Below are positions 1 through 6,826 of a stretch of DNA of 22,160 nt, piece by piece; the first letter of the stretch is position 1, and each line of letters opens with the position of its first letter. The stretch lies in the NCBI GenBank assembly GCA_022784805.1, contig JALFYG010000110.1, positions 1 through 22,160 on the forward strand, given 5' to 3'. The notes under the pieces were generated by a model, which was not told the DNA's origin, searched no databases, and worked only from the letters and a program-made list of their open reading frames with translations. The translations under genes and the position numbers were made by a program. This stretch comes from Spirochaetales bacterium. GTDB lineage: Bacteria > Spirochaetota > Spirochaetia > Sphaerochaetales > Sphaerochaetaceae.

Positions 1-459
1 GACATCGTCTACCTTGTCGGCATTCCTGCACTCTTCGTCGATCTTCTCCTCGCTCATTGCCTTTGGTGAAAGTTTTTCTCTCTCTTCTCTTTCCTTTTTG
101 GCTTCAGGATGTTTCTTCTCCCAGCATTCGTCACATAAGTTCTCGTCTCTGCCGAGGATTGCATCCCAATTCATCTTCTTGCCACACTCTCTGCACTTCA
201 TTCTCCAAGGCCAGAGTCTCTTTCTGAAGACAACAACAAAGACCAAGCCAATGGCAAGGGCAATATATTCACACCAAGAAGGGAGCTTCAGCCAATCAAC
301 GAAGATCAAAAGGAAATATATTCCAAGGAAAATCAAAGCAATAAAGATTGTTGCAAATCTTTTATTCTGTCCATCTTTAAACTTTCTCAAGGAAAGGTTT
401 AAGACGATCAGGAGGATCATTACGTAGTCGAAGAATTTGGTAAAGATATTTAAAATCAT
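1..459 (-). CDS. Small membrane protein with C-terminal zinc ribbon (3' end cut by window edge)
   Basis: An open reading frame on the minus strand runs uninterrupted from an ATG at 459 to the left edge, giving 153 visible residues without a stop. The first ~90 residues hold three hydrophobic stretches, at about 9-28, 39-57 and 65-82, likely transmembrane helices. A basic stretch follows, then a CxxC...CxxC zinc ribbon (CREC and CDEC, about 88-110) and a charged Lys/Glu-rich tail. The layout suggests a membrane anchor with a cytosolic metal-binding tail. I do not recognise a family and assign no function. No clear ribosome binding site precedes the ATG; a later ATG at 420 is a possible alternative start. 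The open plus-strand frame across the same bases, rich in Ser, Phe and Leu, is the shadow of this gene. Confidence 0.6.
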   Translation of the reverse strand, partial: MILNIFTKFFDYVMILLIVLNLSLRKFKDGQNKRFATIFIALIFLGIYFLLIFVDWLKLPSWCEYIALAIGLVFVVVFRKRLWPWRMKCRECGKKMNWDAILGRDENLCDECWEKKHPEAKKEREEREKLSPKAMSEEKIDEECRNADKVDDV

Positions 460-587
460 AGAAGAAATGATATCGCAAACTTCATTCTTTACATAGAACG
501 AAAAGCAGTATCTTGCCTCTTAAGACGAAGTTTAGGTGTTTTCTTTCAGTAGTCGCCTACAGTTTGTACGGATACGTAGTGGCTTTT

Positions 588-616
588 TTGTTGTATTGGA
601 ATTAAAGGTGTATAAA
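588..616 (+). promoter_or_regulatory. Candidate sigma70 promoter of the deoC operon
   Basis: TTGTTG, 17 bases, then TATAAA, ending 47 bases before the deoC start. The palindrome GGTTAACC at 636-643 lies just downstream and could be an operator. Both calls are by eye. Confidence 0.45.
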
Positions 617-663
617 TTGCAAAAGGGAATATATTGGGTTAACCTTTCTATAGGAGACTTAAC

Positions 664-1326
664 ATGAAAATCAATAAATTTATCGACCATACAGTCCTTG
701 CACAGGATGCAGATGAGAAGAAAATAAACAAACTTATTGCAGAAGCAAAAGAACATGATTTTGCATCTGTTTGTGTAAACACATGTTGGACAAAGAAATG
801 CGCAGAAGCTCTTAAGGACACTGACGTAAACGTTTGTGTCGTCGTAGGCTTCCCTCTCGGCGCCATGGACACCAAGAGCAAGGCTTTTGAGACAAAGACA
901 GCTGTCGAAGACGGAGCAGATGAAGTTGATATGGTGATCAACGTAGGCTGGCTCAAGAGTGGAAGATATGATGACGTTGAGAATGACATCAGAGCCGTCA
1001 AAGAGGCTTGTGGTGACAAACACCTGAAGGTCATCATCGAGTGCTGTCTTCTTACTGACGAAGAGAAGGTTATTGCATGTCAGCTTTCCGAGAAGGCTGG
1101 GGCAGACTACGTCAAGACAAGCACAGGTTTCTCAAAGGGCGGAGCAACTGTGGAAGATGTCGCTTTGATGAGAAAGACTGTTGGCGATAGGCTTGGCGTA
1201 AAGGCTGCAGGCGGAATAAGGGACGGTAAGACAGCAATTGCAATGATCAATGCAGGCGCATCAAGACTTGGATGCTCAGCAGGAATCAAGATCATCGAGG
1301 AAACAGATCCAAATGCCGAATACTGA
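664..1326 (+). CDS. deoC: Deoxyribose-phosphate aldolase
   Basis: Cytosolic class I aldolase that cleaves 2-deoxyribose-5-phosphate into glyceraldehyde-3-phosphate and acetaldehyde, feeding deoxynucleoside carbon into glycolysis. The 220-residue length is normal for the short bacterial form. Landmarks of the family are visible: the start KFIDHT, Asp89 in EVDMVIN, the Schiff-base lysine Lys151 in YVKTSTGF, and Lys180 in VKAAGGIR. The start at 664 is supported by AGGAGA about 8 bases upstream. It is the first gene of a four-gene operon: its last 14 bases overlap the start of the thymidine-kinase-like gene, so the two are probably translationally coupled. Pairing with a nucleoside-kinase-like protein fits deoxynucleoside salvage. 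Confidence 0.95.
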   Translation: MKINKFIDHTVLAQDADEKKINKLIAEAKEHDFASVCVNTCWTKKCAEALKDTDVNVCVVVGFPLGAMDTKSKAFETKTAVEDGADEVDMVINVGWLKSGRYDDVENDIRAVKEACGDKHLKVIIECCLLTDEEKVIACQLSEKAGADYVKTSTGFSKGGATVEDVALMRKTVGDRLGVKAAGGIRDGKTAIAMINAGASRLGCSAGIKIIEETDPNAEY

Positions 1327-2455
1327 GAATGTGACTCCCGGTGCAGATTTCCTTAAATCACTGGGTTTTCCTACTCTTGATGTCCATGAGACATTCCAGC
1401 ATTTTGATTTCACCACTCCAGGACGTAGGGTTCTTCTTATAGGGCCTATGGGTTCCGGAAAAACAGAGTATGCTGCAAGAGTCTGGAGAGATGCCCAGGT
1501 TGCAAGAGGAAAGGGAGAAAAGGTGGCACTATCCACCAGCACAGGTGGCAGGGATAGAAGAAACATCTTTTTCATAAGGACTGTCATCGATGGCGCCAGG
1601 TTTACTGATTACCCTGACGATGCCTTGGCATATCGCTCGGGGTATATCAGATGTGGCAACAATATTGCCAGAGTTCGTGACAGCTTCGACTTTGAAGCTG
1701 TCCTCAAGGACAATCCTACTGTAGGCACATTCATCATCGACGAAGCCTCTTTCTTCGATGAAAGACTTGCTTATGTTGCAAGAAACTATGCTATCGAAGA
1801 GGGATGCATGTTTGTATTCCCCACCTTGATATTGAATTTCAGAAGAGAGTTCTTCAATTCAACAGCAAGGCTTATGTTGGATATAGCCACTGATGTCATA
1901 CCTCTCACAGCCTACTGTGAAGAAAAAGAGTGCCTTAATGACGCCTTCTATACCTATCGATACTACAGCGTAGATGGAAAAGAGTGCCCTGCCTTGTATT
2001 TCGATCCTTTGATCGTTGTCGGTGGCGATAAGCTTAAAGAAGGAGGCTTGGAGCCTAACTATGCCGCCCGTTGTGATAAGCACCACTACCTTCCTGGGAA
2101 GGAATATACATTCTTTACTCTTAAGCCACTTGGACTGGATGCGGGAAAGGGCGAAGTGAAGCCGCTTTTGAAGGAGCTGGAGGCATTGAAGTGTAATAAA
2201 GAGAAATCAAAGCTCTATTCTTCTCTTCACACCAGATATGGTGATGACAAAGAAGGAGAGAAGTATATGAATTCTCTCTATACAGATATGATCGCGGAGA
2301 AGGCTCTGGCTTATCTTTTCTCGGAGCAGAATTTGGTAAGTGAGGTTCTACTCAGGTCTATTGTCAGGGACTTGGAGTTGAACACCAAGTATCTTGAGAA
2401 AACATTGAAAGAGAACAGAAGACCTGTTTCATTTGACGAACAGTATCTTTTCTAA
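1313..2455 (+). CDS. Thymidine kinase-like P-loop protein with long C-terminal extension
   Basis: Predicted 380 residues, about twice a typical bacterial thymidine kinase (~190-200). The type II thymidine kinase plan is visible in order: P-loop GPMGSGKT (44-51); an IRTVIDGARF stretch resembling the segment after the P-loop (88-97); DEASFF (143-148), matching the DExQFF motif whose Glu is the catalytic base; LTAYC followed by a second Cys five residues later (C202, C207); then YAARCDKHHYLP (250-261), matching the family's second zinc pair and C-terminal substrate loop. Residues ~265-380 are an added charged, helical-looking region. The ATG at 1313 was chosen over an upstream start at 1250 because family-like sequence begins only after it and the earlier start lies deep inside deoC. 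If active it would phosphorylate thymidine or another deoxynucleoside; substrate is inferred. Translation is probably coupled to deoC. Confidence 0.75.
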   Translation: MPNTENVTPGADFLKSLGFPTLDVHETFQHFDFTTPGRRVLLIGPMGSGKTEYAARVWRDAQVARGKGEKVALSTSTGGRDRRNIFFIRTVIDGARFTDYPDDALAYRSGYIRCGNNIARVRDSFDFEAVLKDNPTVGTFIIDEASFFDERLAYVARNYAIEEGCMFVFPTLILNFRREFFNSTARLMLDIATDVIPLTAYCEEKECLNDAFYTYRYYSVDGKECPALYFDPLIVVGGDKLKEGGLEPNYAARCDKHHYLPGKEYTFFTLKPLGLDAGKGEVKPLLKELEALKCNKEKSKLYSSLHTRYGDDKEGEKYMNSLYTDMIAEKALAYLFSEQNLVSEVLLRSIVRDLELNTKYLEKTLKENRRPVSFDEQYLF

Positions 2456-2465
2456 GGGGAATAAT

Positions 2466-3026
2466 ATGGAAGACAAGAAAGAAATGCTTGAACTTGGAGA
2501 GAAGATGGTCTCCAGCCAAGAAGTATATGATGGAAAACTTCTTCATGTTTATAAGGATATGGTTGTGCTTCCAAACGGAAGGGAAACAGCAAGAGAACTG
2601 ATCAGACATAACGGGGCATGTGCTGTTGTTCCTCTCTTGGACAATGGAAACGTAATTGCAGAAAGACAGTTCAGATATCCTTTTGGAGAGGTTGTCACTG
2701 AAATCCCTGCTGGCAAATTGGATTCTCCTGATGAAGATCATCTTGAAGCTGCAAAGAGGGAGCTGAAGGAAGAGACAGGATATGAGGCAGATGAGTGGAT
2801 TGAAATCGGCTCCCTCAGACCTTCTGTCGCTTATACCACAGAGGTGATCTGGCTTTATCTTGCAAGAGGCTTGAAGAGAGGCGAGAGAGAGTTGGATGAA
2901 GATGAGTTCTTGAATGTCTTTGAAATACCATTGGAAGAGTTTGTTGAGAAAATCATGAATGGTGAAATCACAGACAGTAAGACTCAGATTGCAATTCTCA
3001 AGACAGCCAGAATCGTAGGCAAATGA
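2466..3026 (+). CDS. Nudix hydrolase, ADP-ribose pyrophosphatase type
   Basis: A 186-residue cytosolic Nudix protein of the ADP-ribose pyrophosphatase (NudF) type, which hydrolyses ADP-ribose or similar NDP-sugars to AMP and a sugar phosphate. Visible are an N-terminal strand region (VYDGKLLHVYKD), the central AERQFRYPFG and TEIPAGKLD segments typical of this branch, and the Nudix helix AAKRELKEETGY. The loop between the Nudix-box Gly and first Glu is one residue longer than the strict Gx5E pattern. The ATG at 2466 has AAGGGGA about 6 bases upstream; an upstream in-frame start at 2433 would sit inside the previous gene. The gene starts 10 bases after the preceding stop and overlaps the next start by four bases (ATGA), so it is an internal operon gene. 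The exact substrate cannot be read from sequence. Confidence 0.88.
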   Translation: MEDKKEMLELGEKMVSSQEVYDGKLLHVYKDMVVLPNGRETARELIRHNGACAVVPLLDNGNVIAERQFRYPFGEVVTEIPAGKLDSPDEDHLEAAKRELKEETGYEADEWIEIGSLRPSVAYTTEVIWLYLARGLKRGERELDEDEFLNVFEIPLEEFVEKIMNGEITDSKTQIAILKTARIVGK

Positions 3027-3406
3027 AACGATATATTTTCTTGATTCTGTTTTGTATGCTCTTTTCCTCATGTATTTTCTCTGAGGGAGAGAGCTACAAG
3101 AGAATTTCTATGGATGAAGCGACAGCCCTGATGAAAGAAGAGAAAGACTATATTCTTCTTGATGTGAGGACAAAAGAAGAATATGACTCTGGATACATTC
3201 CCGGGGCCATCAACATACCTTTATCTGAAATAAACGAAACAACCATCACCGCCCTTCCTGATAAATCTCAAAAGATTCTTGTTTATTGCAGAAGTGGAAA
3301 TAGGAGCAAACAAGCCTCTGAAAAGCTTGTGAAGCTAGGCTACAAGAACATCATTGAGATAGGCGGAATCAACTCTTGGAAGGGAGAAATAATAAAGAAT
3401 AAGTAA
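3023..3406 (+). CDS. Rhodanese-domain lipoprotein
   Basis: A 127-residue single rhodanese domain behind a lipoprotein signal. Residues 1-16 form a hydrophobic signal ending in LFSSC, giving a lipidated Cys17. The domain shows LLDVRTKEEYDSGYIPGAINIP and the active loop CRSGNRS with catalytic Cys89. Rhodanese domains transfer sulfane sulfur or act as persulfide carriers; the anchor places this one outside the cytoplasm. It is the last gene of the deoC operon, with its ATG overlapping the Nudix stop. Its relation to nucleoside metabolism is unclear and may be only co-transcription. Confidence 0.88.
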   Translation: MKRYIFLILFCMLFSSCIFSEGESYKRISMDEATALMKEEKDYILLDVRTKEEYDSGYIPGAINIPLSEINETTITALPDKSQKILVYCRSGNRSKQASEKLVKLGYKNIIEIGGINSWKGEIIKNK

Positions 3407-3429
3407 AGTTTGTTATTTCGCCCTTTTTT
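3382..3429 (+). terminator. Intrinsic terminator overlapping the rhodanese gene end
   Basis: GGGAGAAATAA (3382-3392) pairs with TTATTTCGCCC (3413-3423), 10 of 11 positions, around a 20-base loop, followed by six T. The stem begins inside the last codons of the rhodanese gene and its stop codon lies in the loop, so the terminator closes the deoC operon without a separate 3' region. Confidence 0.65.
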
Positions 3430-3462
3430 CCGGTCAAAATTCGGTAAAAACCTGTTCTTATT

Positions 3463-3484
3463 ATTGAAGGAGCAATCCTTCAAT
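3463..3484 (+). other. Perfect hairpin with GCAA tetraloop before a ribosome binding site
   Basis: ATTGAAGGA and TCCTTCAAT form a perfect 9-bp inverted repeat around GCAA, a GNRA-type loop. It ends seven bases before the AGGAGG of the broken nuclease gene. No T-run follows, so it is not a standard terminator. It may be a translational control element or a trace of how the gene inserted. Confidence 0.5.
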
Positions 3485-3505
3485 CAAAGAATAGGAGGAT
3501 GTCCT

Positions 3506-4519
3506 ATGGATACATCATTGGCAGAGACCATGAAATTAGTCGAAGACAGGGAGCGTTATGACGCATGTGCCAAGAAGATCATCTCACACAAGGCGATCAT
3601 CGAATGGATCCTGAAGACCTGCACATGGGAGTTTAAAGTCTACGAAGTAGATTACATTGCGGAACATTTGATAGGGGACGTAAGCGTGTCCATGGAGGCC
3701 GTCCACCAGGACCATCCTGATAGGACTGTGGAGGTTGACGGAGACGAAATAGTTGAGATGTTGAACTCCGAATCATCCTCAGTCAGGGAGGGCACGGTAT
3801 ACTATGACCTGATGTTCAGGGCGACCGTCCCAGGAGATGACAGGCCAATCTTCATAATCATCAACATCGAGATACAGAACAACGGCGGAGAGCTGAAGTA
3901 CTCTGTGGCCACCAGGGCGATCTACTACGGTGCAAGATATTGATTTCCAGCCAGTATGGCACCGTGTTCACAAAAAGCAACTACCAGGACATACAGAAGG
4001 TGCACTCCATATGGATATGTCCCGACCCACAAGGAAAAACCAACAGCAGCATCACCAGTGTTCCACATAACAAAAGAGGATGTGGTGGGAAAGTCTTTGA
4101 TGGAAAAGGCGGATTACGATAAGATGGAAGTGGTGGTGCTGAACCTTGGGAAGAATGACGAGGAGACCATAGGCAGCCAGATCCTTGACCTGCTGTCCAC
4201 GTTGTTCTCCGTGGGCATACCGCTGGAGGATAGGAAGCGCAAGCCGAGCGAAGTATATGGAATCAAGATGACGGAGGAAATCGGAAGAGAGGTGTCCGAG
4301 GTGTGTGATCTCAGTTATGGTATTGAACAGGCAGAAATAAACAAAGGGTACAAAATCGGCAAAGAGGAAGGCGTAGAAGAAGGGAAACATAAGATGCTGT
4401 TCAAACTTTTTATAGACGGGAAACTGTCTCTAACCGATGCTGCAACTCAAGTTAACATGACGGAAGAAGAGTTCCTCAAGAAGAAAGAGGAATACGAAAA
4501 AAGTCATAGTAACGTATAA
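3506..4519 (+). pseudogene. Rpn-family PD-(D/E)XK nuclease / putative transposase, frameshifted twice
   Basis: Homology-like sequence runs across this span but not in one frame. From a strong start (AGGAGG, ATG 3506) the first 145 residues carry the nuclease core: YYDLMF with Asp101 and IEIQ with Glu122 and Gln124. That frame stops at TGA 3941. The continuation expected of the family (ISSQYGTVF...IWICPDP) lies in the -1 frame from about 3940 to 4060; sequence then returns to the original frame (FHITKEDVVGKSLMEKADYDKM...) to the stop at 4519. A one-base deletion near 3940 and a one-base insertion near 4060 explain this; an intact product would be about 337 residues. The C-terminus carries the family's Lys/Glu/Gly-rich tail (GYKIGKEEGVEEGK). 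AGG arginine codons and C/G-ending codons are commoner than in neighbours, which suggests acquisition. Sequencing error is not excluded. Confidence 0.75.
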
Positions 4520-4735
4520 ACGTTGGAAAGATATTGCCTCGGATAATTTGTTTCTTCTGTTTCGTGAGCACCATTTTATAGATATTCATCACTGGTTTTC
4601 TTTCTATAATCACCAATGCCCTAATAAAGAAGAAAGGACTCTCATTTTCCTCTGCAATTAAGTGTAGATAAATAACTCAACGGAGAGTTTGTTGTTTCAA
4701 GTATTAAAATAATGCAACATTAGGTGGAGGAAAAA

Positions 4736-5324
4736 ATGGATCAAGTAAAAGTCGGTAGAATAATAAAGAGTCTTAGAAAAGACAAAAAAAATGACCCAGC
4801 TCCAACTCTCCCAGATGCTTAATGTTACAGACCGTGCTGTTTCAAAATGGGAGAGAGGCTTGGGCTGCCCTGATATTTCGCTCTTATCAAGAATAAGCGA
4901 GATATTCTCTGTAGATATCAGATCCATTTTGGAAGGTGATATGGAAGAAAATGAATCAAGAAGTGGCAACATGAAAAAGACGAAGTTTTATGTCTGCCCT
5001 GTTTGTGGAAACGTCATCACTGCAGCAGAAAACACAGGAGTGGTTTGCTGTGGCAGAAAGCTGGAAAGCTTGGAAGAAAAAAAGAGCATTGATGGAGAAG
5101 AGATTAAGATAGAGAGAGTCGACGGCACTGAACTCTATGTGTCGTCAGATCATCCTATGACAAAAGAGAACTATATCTCTTTTGTTTCCTATGTAACCTC
5201 TGATTCCTTGCTTCTAAAGAAGTTATATCCAGAGTGGGAAATATCATTGAGACTACCATGGCTGGGACATGGAAAGGTCATGTGGTATTCGGAAAAAGAG
5301 GGATTAAAGTATAAATTGATTTAA
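4736..5324 (+). pseudogene. XRE regulator with desulfoferrodoxin-like C-terminus, frameshifted at an A8 tract
   Basis: From ATG 4736 (GGTGGAGG upstream) the frame reads 18 residues (MDQVKVGRIIKSLRKDKK) into a run of eight A at 4784-4791, then goes out of frame and stops. The next frame, from 4791, continues a textbook XRE helix-turn-helix (TQLQLSQMLNVTDRAVSKWE). Removing one A joins them into a 195-residue protein. Order: HTH (~5-62), linker, a desulforedoxin-like zinc/iron ribbon (CPVC at 87-90, CC at 104-105), then a neelaredoxin/superoxide-reductase-like domain with HPM at 139-141. The C-terminal iron-ligand motif of true superoxide reductases (C-N-x-H-G) is absent; WYSEKEG stands in its place. 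The intact form is probably a redox- or metal-sensing repressor. The tract could be a mutation, a phase-variable switch, a slippage site or a sequencing error. Confidence 0.72.
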
Positions 5325-5367
5325 GAAAATTTGTTTTTGATGGAAATAAGGTAGTGACAAAACTTCG

Positions 5368-5396
5368 TTGAGTGTAGTAACCTCTCAGAGTATTCT
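5368..5396 (+). promoter_or_regulatory. Candidate promoter of rpsU
   Basis: TTGAGT, 17 bases, TATTCT. Each hexamer matches four of six consensus bases. Transcription would start near 5403, leaving a leader of about 26 bases that contains the ribosome binding site. Confidence 0.4.
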
Positions 5397-5428
5397 TGAG
5401 CCTACGGGCAGAGGAGGTGAGATAATTT

Positions 5429-5638
5429 ATGGCATTCGTCAAAGTTGATGAAACAGAACCACTCGAGAAAGCAATTAAGCGTTTTAAGAGAATGGTTGAG
5501 AAGGAAGGCGTCATCAGAGATTACAAGATGCGCAGATACTTCGAGAAGCCATCTGCTATCCAGCACCGCAAGAATAAGGCTATGGCCAGAAAGCAGATGC
5601 TCAAGAATAAGAAGATGCACGCTTCCAAGGCATATTAA
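5429..5638 (+). CDS. rpsU: 30S ribosomal protein bS21
   Basis: A 69-residue, highly basic protein with the bS21 pattern: an N-terminal segment (PLEKAIKRFKRMVEKEGVIRDYKMRRYFEKP) followed by an Arg/Lys-rich tail. bS21 binds the small subunit near the anti-Shine-Dalgarno region and helps initiation. The start follows GGAGGTGA about 8 bases upstream, the strongest ribosome binding site in the window. It is monocistronic here, with its own terminator immediately downstream and no dnaG or rpoD neighbour as in many other bacteria. Confidence 0.95.
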   Translation: MAFVKVDETEPLEKAIKRFKRMVEKEGVIRDYKMRRYFEKPSAIQHRKNKAMARKQMLKNKKMHASKAY

Positions 5639-5656
5639 GCCTTACTCAAAGAACGA

Positions 5657-5688
5657 GCCCCCGATTCAGTCGAGGGCCCTTCTTTTTT
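5657..5688 (+). terminator. Terminator of rpsU
   Basis: GCCCCCGA pairs with TCGAGGGC (7 of 8) around a five-base loop, followed by CCTTC and six T. It abuts the stop codon of the convergent lipoprotein gene. Confidence 0.8.
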
Positions 5689-6784
5689 AGAGTGAACCAA
5701 ACAGGTCTCTTAGTATTTCTTCCGGACTCATTTCCAGGTATCCATCTGGATCTTCTAGTCCCTTGTCTTTGTCTATAAACCAAGAGAACTTACCCATGTA
5801 TTCTCCTTCAGTGACAAAGTAAACATCTGGGTTCTTCAAAGCTATTGGGTATCTTTCGTACCACTCAGGGTAATATGTAGACATATAGTAGTCTGCGATT
5901 CTGTAGGCTTCTGAATCCGTTGAGTATGCAACAGCGGAAAGTTCTGGGCCGCCACCTTCATTTCCTTCTCTGCTTTCTGATGCTGTGCTATGGAGCGCTA
6001 TTACAGAGCCGTCACTGCAGACGCCTACACTGATCCACACGTGTCCGCTGATGCTGATGATGTCTCCTGGCTTAATGTCTTCGATTCCATAGTCCTGAGT
6101 CCATTCCCCAAGACCTTTTTCTGATAGTCTTCTGGCCATCTTGGTAGAGGAACCAACATATCCGTCATTTCCATCTTCTATATTTAATACATTGTACAAA
6201 ACCCATCCAACAAAGCCTGAGCAGTCAAGCCCCTTGTCGTGGATCTGGTTTATGCCGTTCTGAGGATAGTATCTTTCATCCCGGAAACTATAACCGGCAT
6301 CTTGGGAAGAGAAGAATGAAAGCCACTCTTCAGAGAGACCGATGCTTCTTGCTTCATCTCCAGATCCATCGTCCTGCCAGTTCCATCCTCCACCGTATAC
6401 ATAGAGTGTGGAACCAACTGGAGAGAGGGCTGTAGACAATAGGTTCTTGATAGTTCTCTCTCCTGGAACACCTTCAATGACCGGAGTAAAAGAAGATTCG
6501 TTCTTTTCTGTTTCTTTTAAATCCACGATGGTTCCGTCAGAAATCTCCAAGGAGAACTCTTTTCCGATTTTAAGCTTGTTTTGCAGTGTGAAATCATCAT
6601 CTGTAAGCATATTAAAGCTCTGTGTCTCGCCTTTATTGTTCTCGAAGACATAAATGATATCTTCTTTCTCTTTAAGGTCCCCTTCATGGTGGGAATATAT
6701 CCAGTTTGAGTCTGAACTTCCTGTTGTTGAACAGGAAGTGAAAGCCAGAATTATTGAGAAGATTAACAGGAATAACTTTTTCAT
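5687..6784 (-). CDS. NlpC/P60-like cell-wall hydrolase lipoprotein
   Basis: A 365-residue predicted lipoprotein: a hydrophobic signal ending AFTSC gives lipidated Cys18. Residues ~25-110 form a strand-rich N-terminal region I do not recognise. The C-terminal part has the NlpC/P60 layout: LDCSGFVGWVLYN with nucleophile Cys188, then a PGDIISISGHVWISVG segment with His248, and LHST with His265 as a possible third catalytic position. Such enzymes usually cleave peptide bonds in peptidoglycan stem peptides. The block between ~130 and 185 (YGGGWNWQDDG...) precedes the Cys as in several large members of the group. No ribosome binding site precedes ATG 6784; a promoter-like pair ends six bases upstream, so the mRNA may be leaderless. 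It diverges from the DUF1848 gene across 42 bases. Confidence 0.8.
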   Translation of the reverse strand: MKKLFLLIFSIILAFTSCSTTGSSDSNWIYSHHEGDLKEKEDIIYVFENNKGETQSFNMLTDDDFTLQNKLKIGKEFSLEISDGTIVDLKETEKNESSFTPVIEGVPGERTIKNLLSTALSPVGSTLYVYGGGWNWQDDGSGDEARSIGLSEEWLSFFSSQDAGYSFRDERYYPQNGINQIHDKGLDCSGFVGWVLYNVLNIEDGNDGYVGSSTKMARRLSEKGLGEWTQDYGIEDIKPGDIISISGHVWISVGVCSDGSVIALHSTASESREGNEGGGPELSAVAYSTDSEAYRIADYYMSTYYPEWYERYPIALKNPDVYFVTEGEYMGKFSWFIDKDKGLEDPDGYLEMSPEEILRDLFGSL

Positions 6785-6790
6785 GGAAAT

Positions 6791-6820
6791 ATTATCAGCG
6801 TTTGTTTTCTGATTTACAAT
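6791..6820. promoter_or_regulatory. Fully overlapping divergent promoters with no leader on either side
   Basis: Plus strand: TTATCA (6792-6797), 17 bases, TACAAT (6815-6820), six bases, ATG 6827. Minus strand: TTGTAA (complement of 6814-6819), 17 bases, GATAAT (complement of 6791-6796), six bases, ATG 6784. The -35 of each lies on the -10 of the other. Predicted start sites fall on the A of each start codon, and neither gene has a ribosome binding site. Confidence 0.5.
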
Positions 6821-6826
6821 CTATGT

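Noticed and set aside
14..427. Plus-strand open frame of 137 codons at the left edge
   Set aside because: It is antisense to the minus-strand membrane/zinc-ribbon gene, has a Ser/Phe/Leu-rich composition typical of a shadow frame and lacks a ribosome binding site.
550..589. Terminator-like hairpin before the deoC promoter (GCCTAC/GTAGTGGC followed by six T)
   Set aside because: The stem is interrupted, the loop is long, and no plus-strand gene lies upstream for it to terminate.
3506..4519. Complete mobile element around the Rpn-family gene
   Set aside because: No flanking terminal inverted repeats or target-site duplications were found; Rpn-family genes often stand alone.
4781..4795. Programmed -1 ribosomal frameshift on the A8 tract of the XRE gene
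   Set aside because: A -1 shift after the AAA AAA codons reads AAA then TGA at once. Only a +1 shift or a transcript with one fewer A gives the full protein.
5380..5417. Pairing of CCTCT with AGAGG that would mask the rpsU ribosome binding site
   Set aside because: Only five pairs, and the first arm lies upstream of the transcription start predicted from the best promoter.
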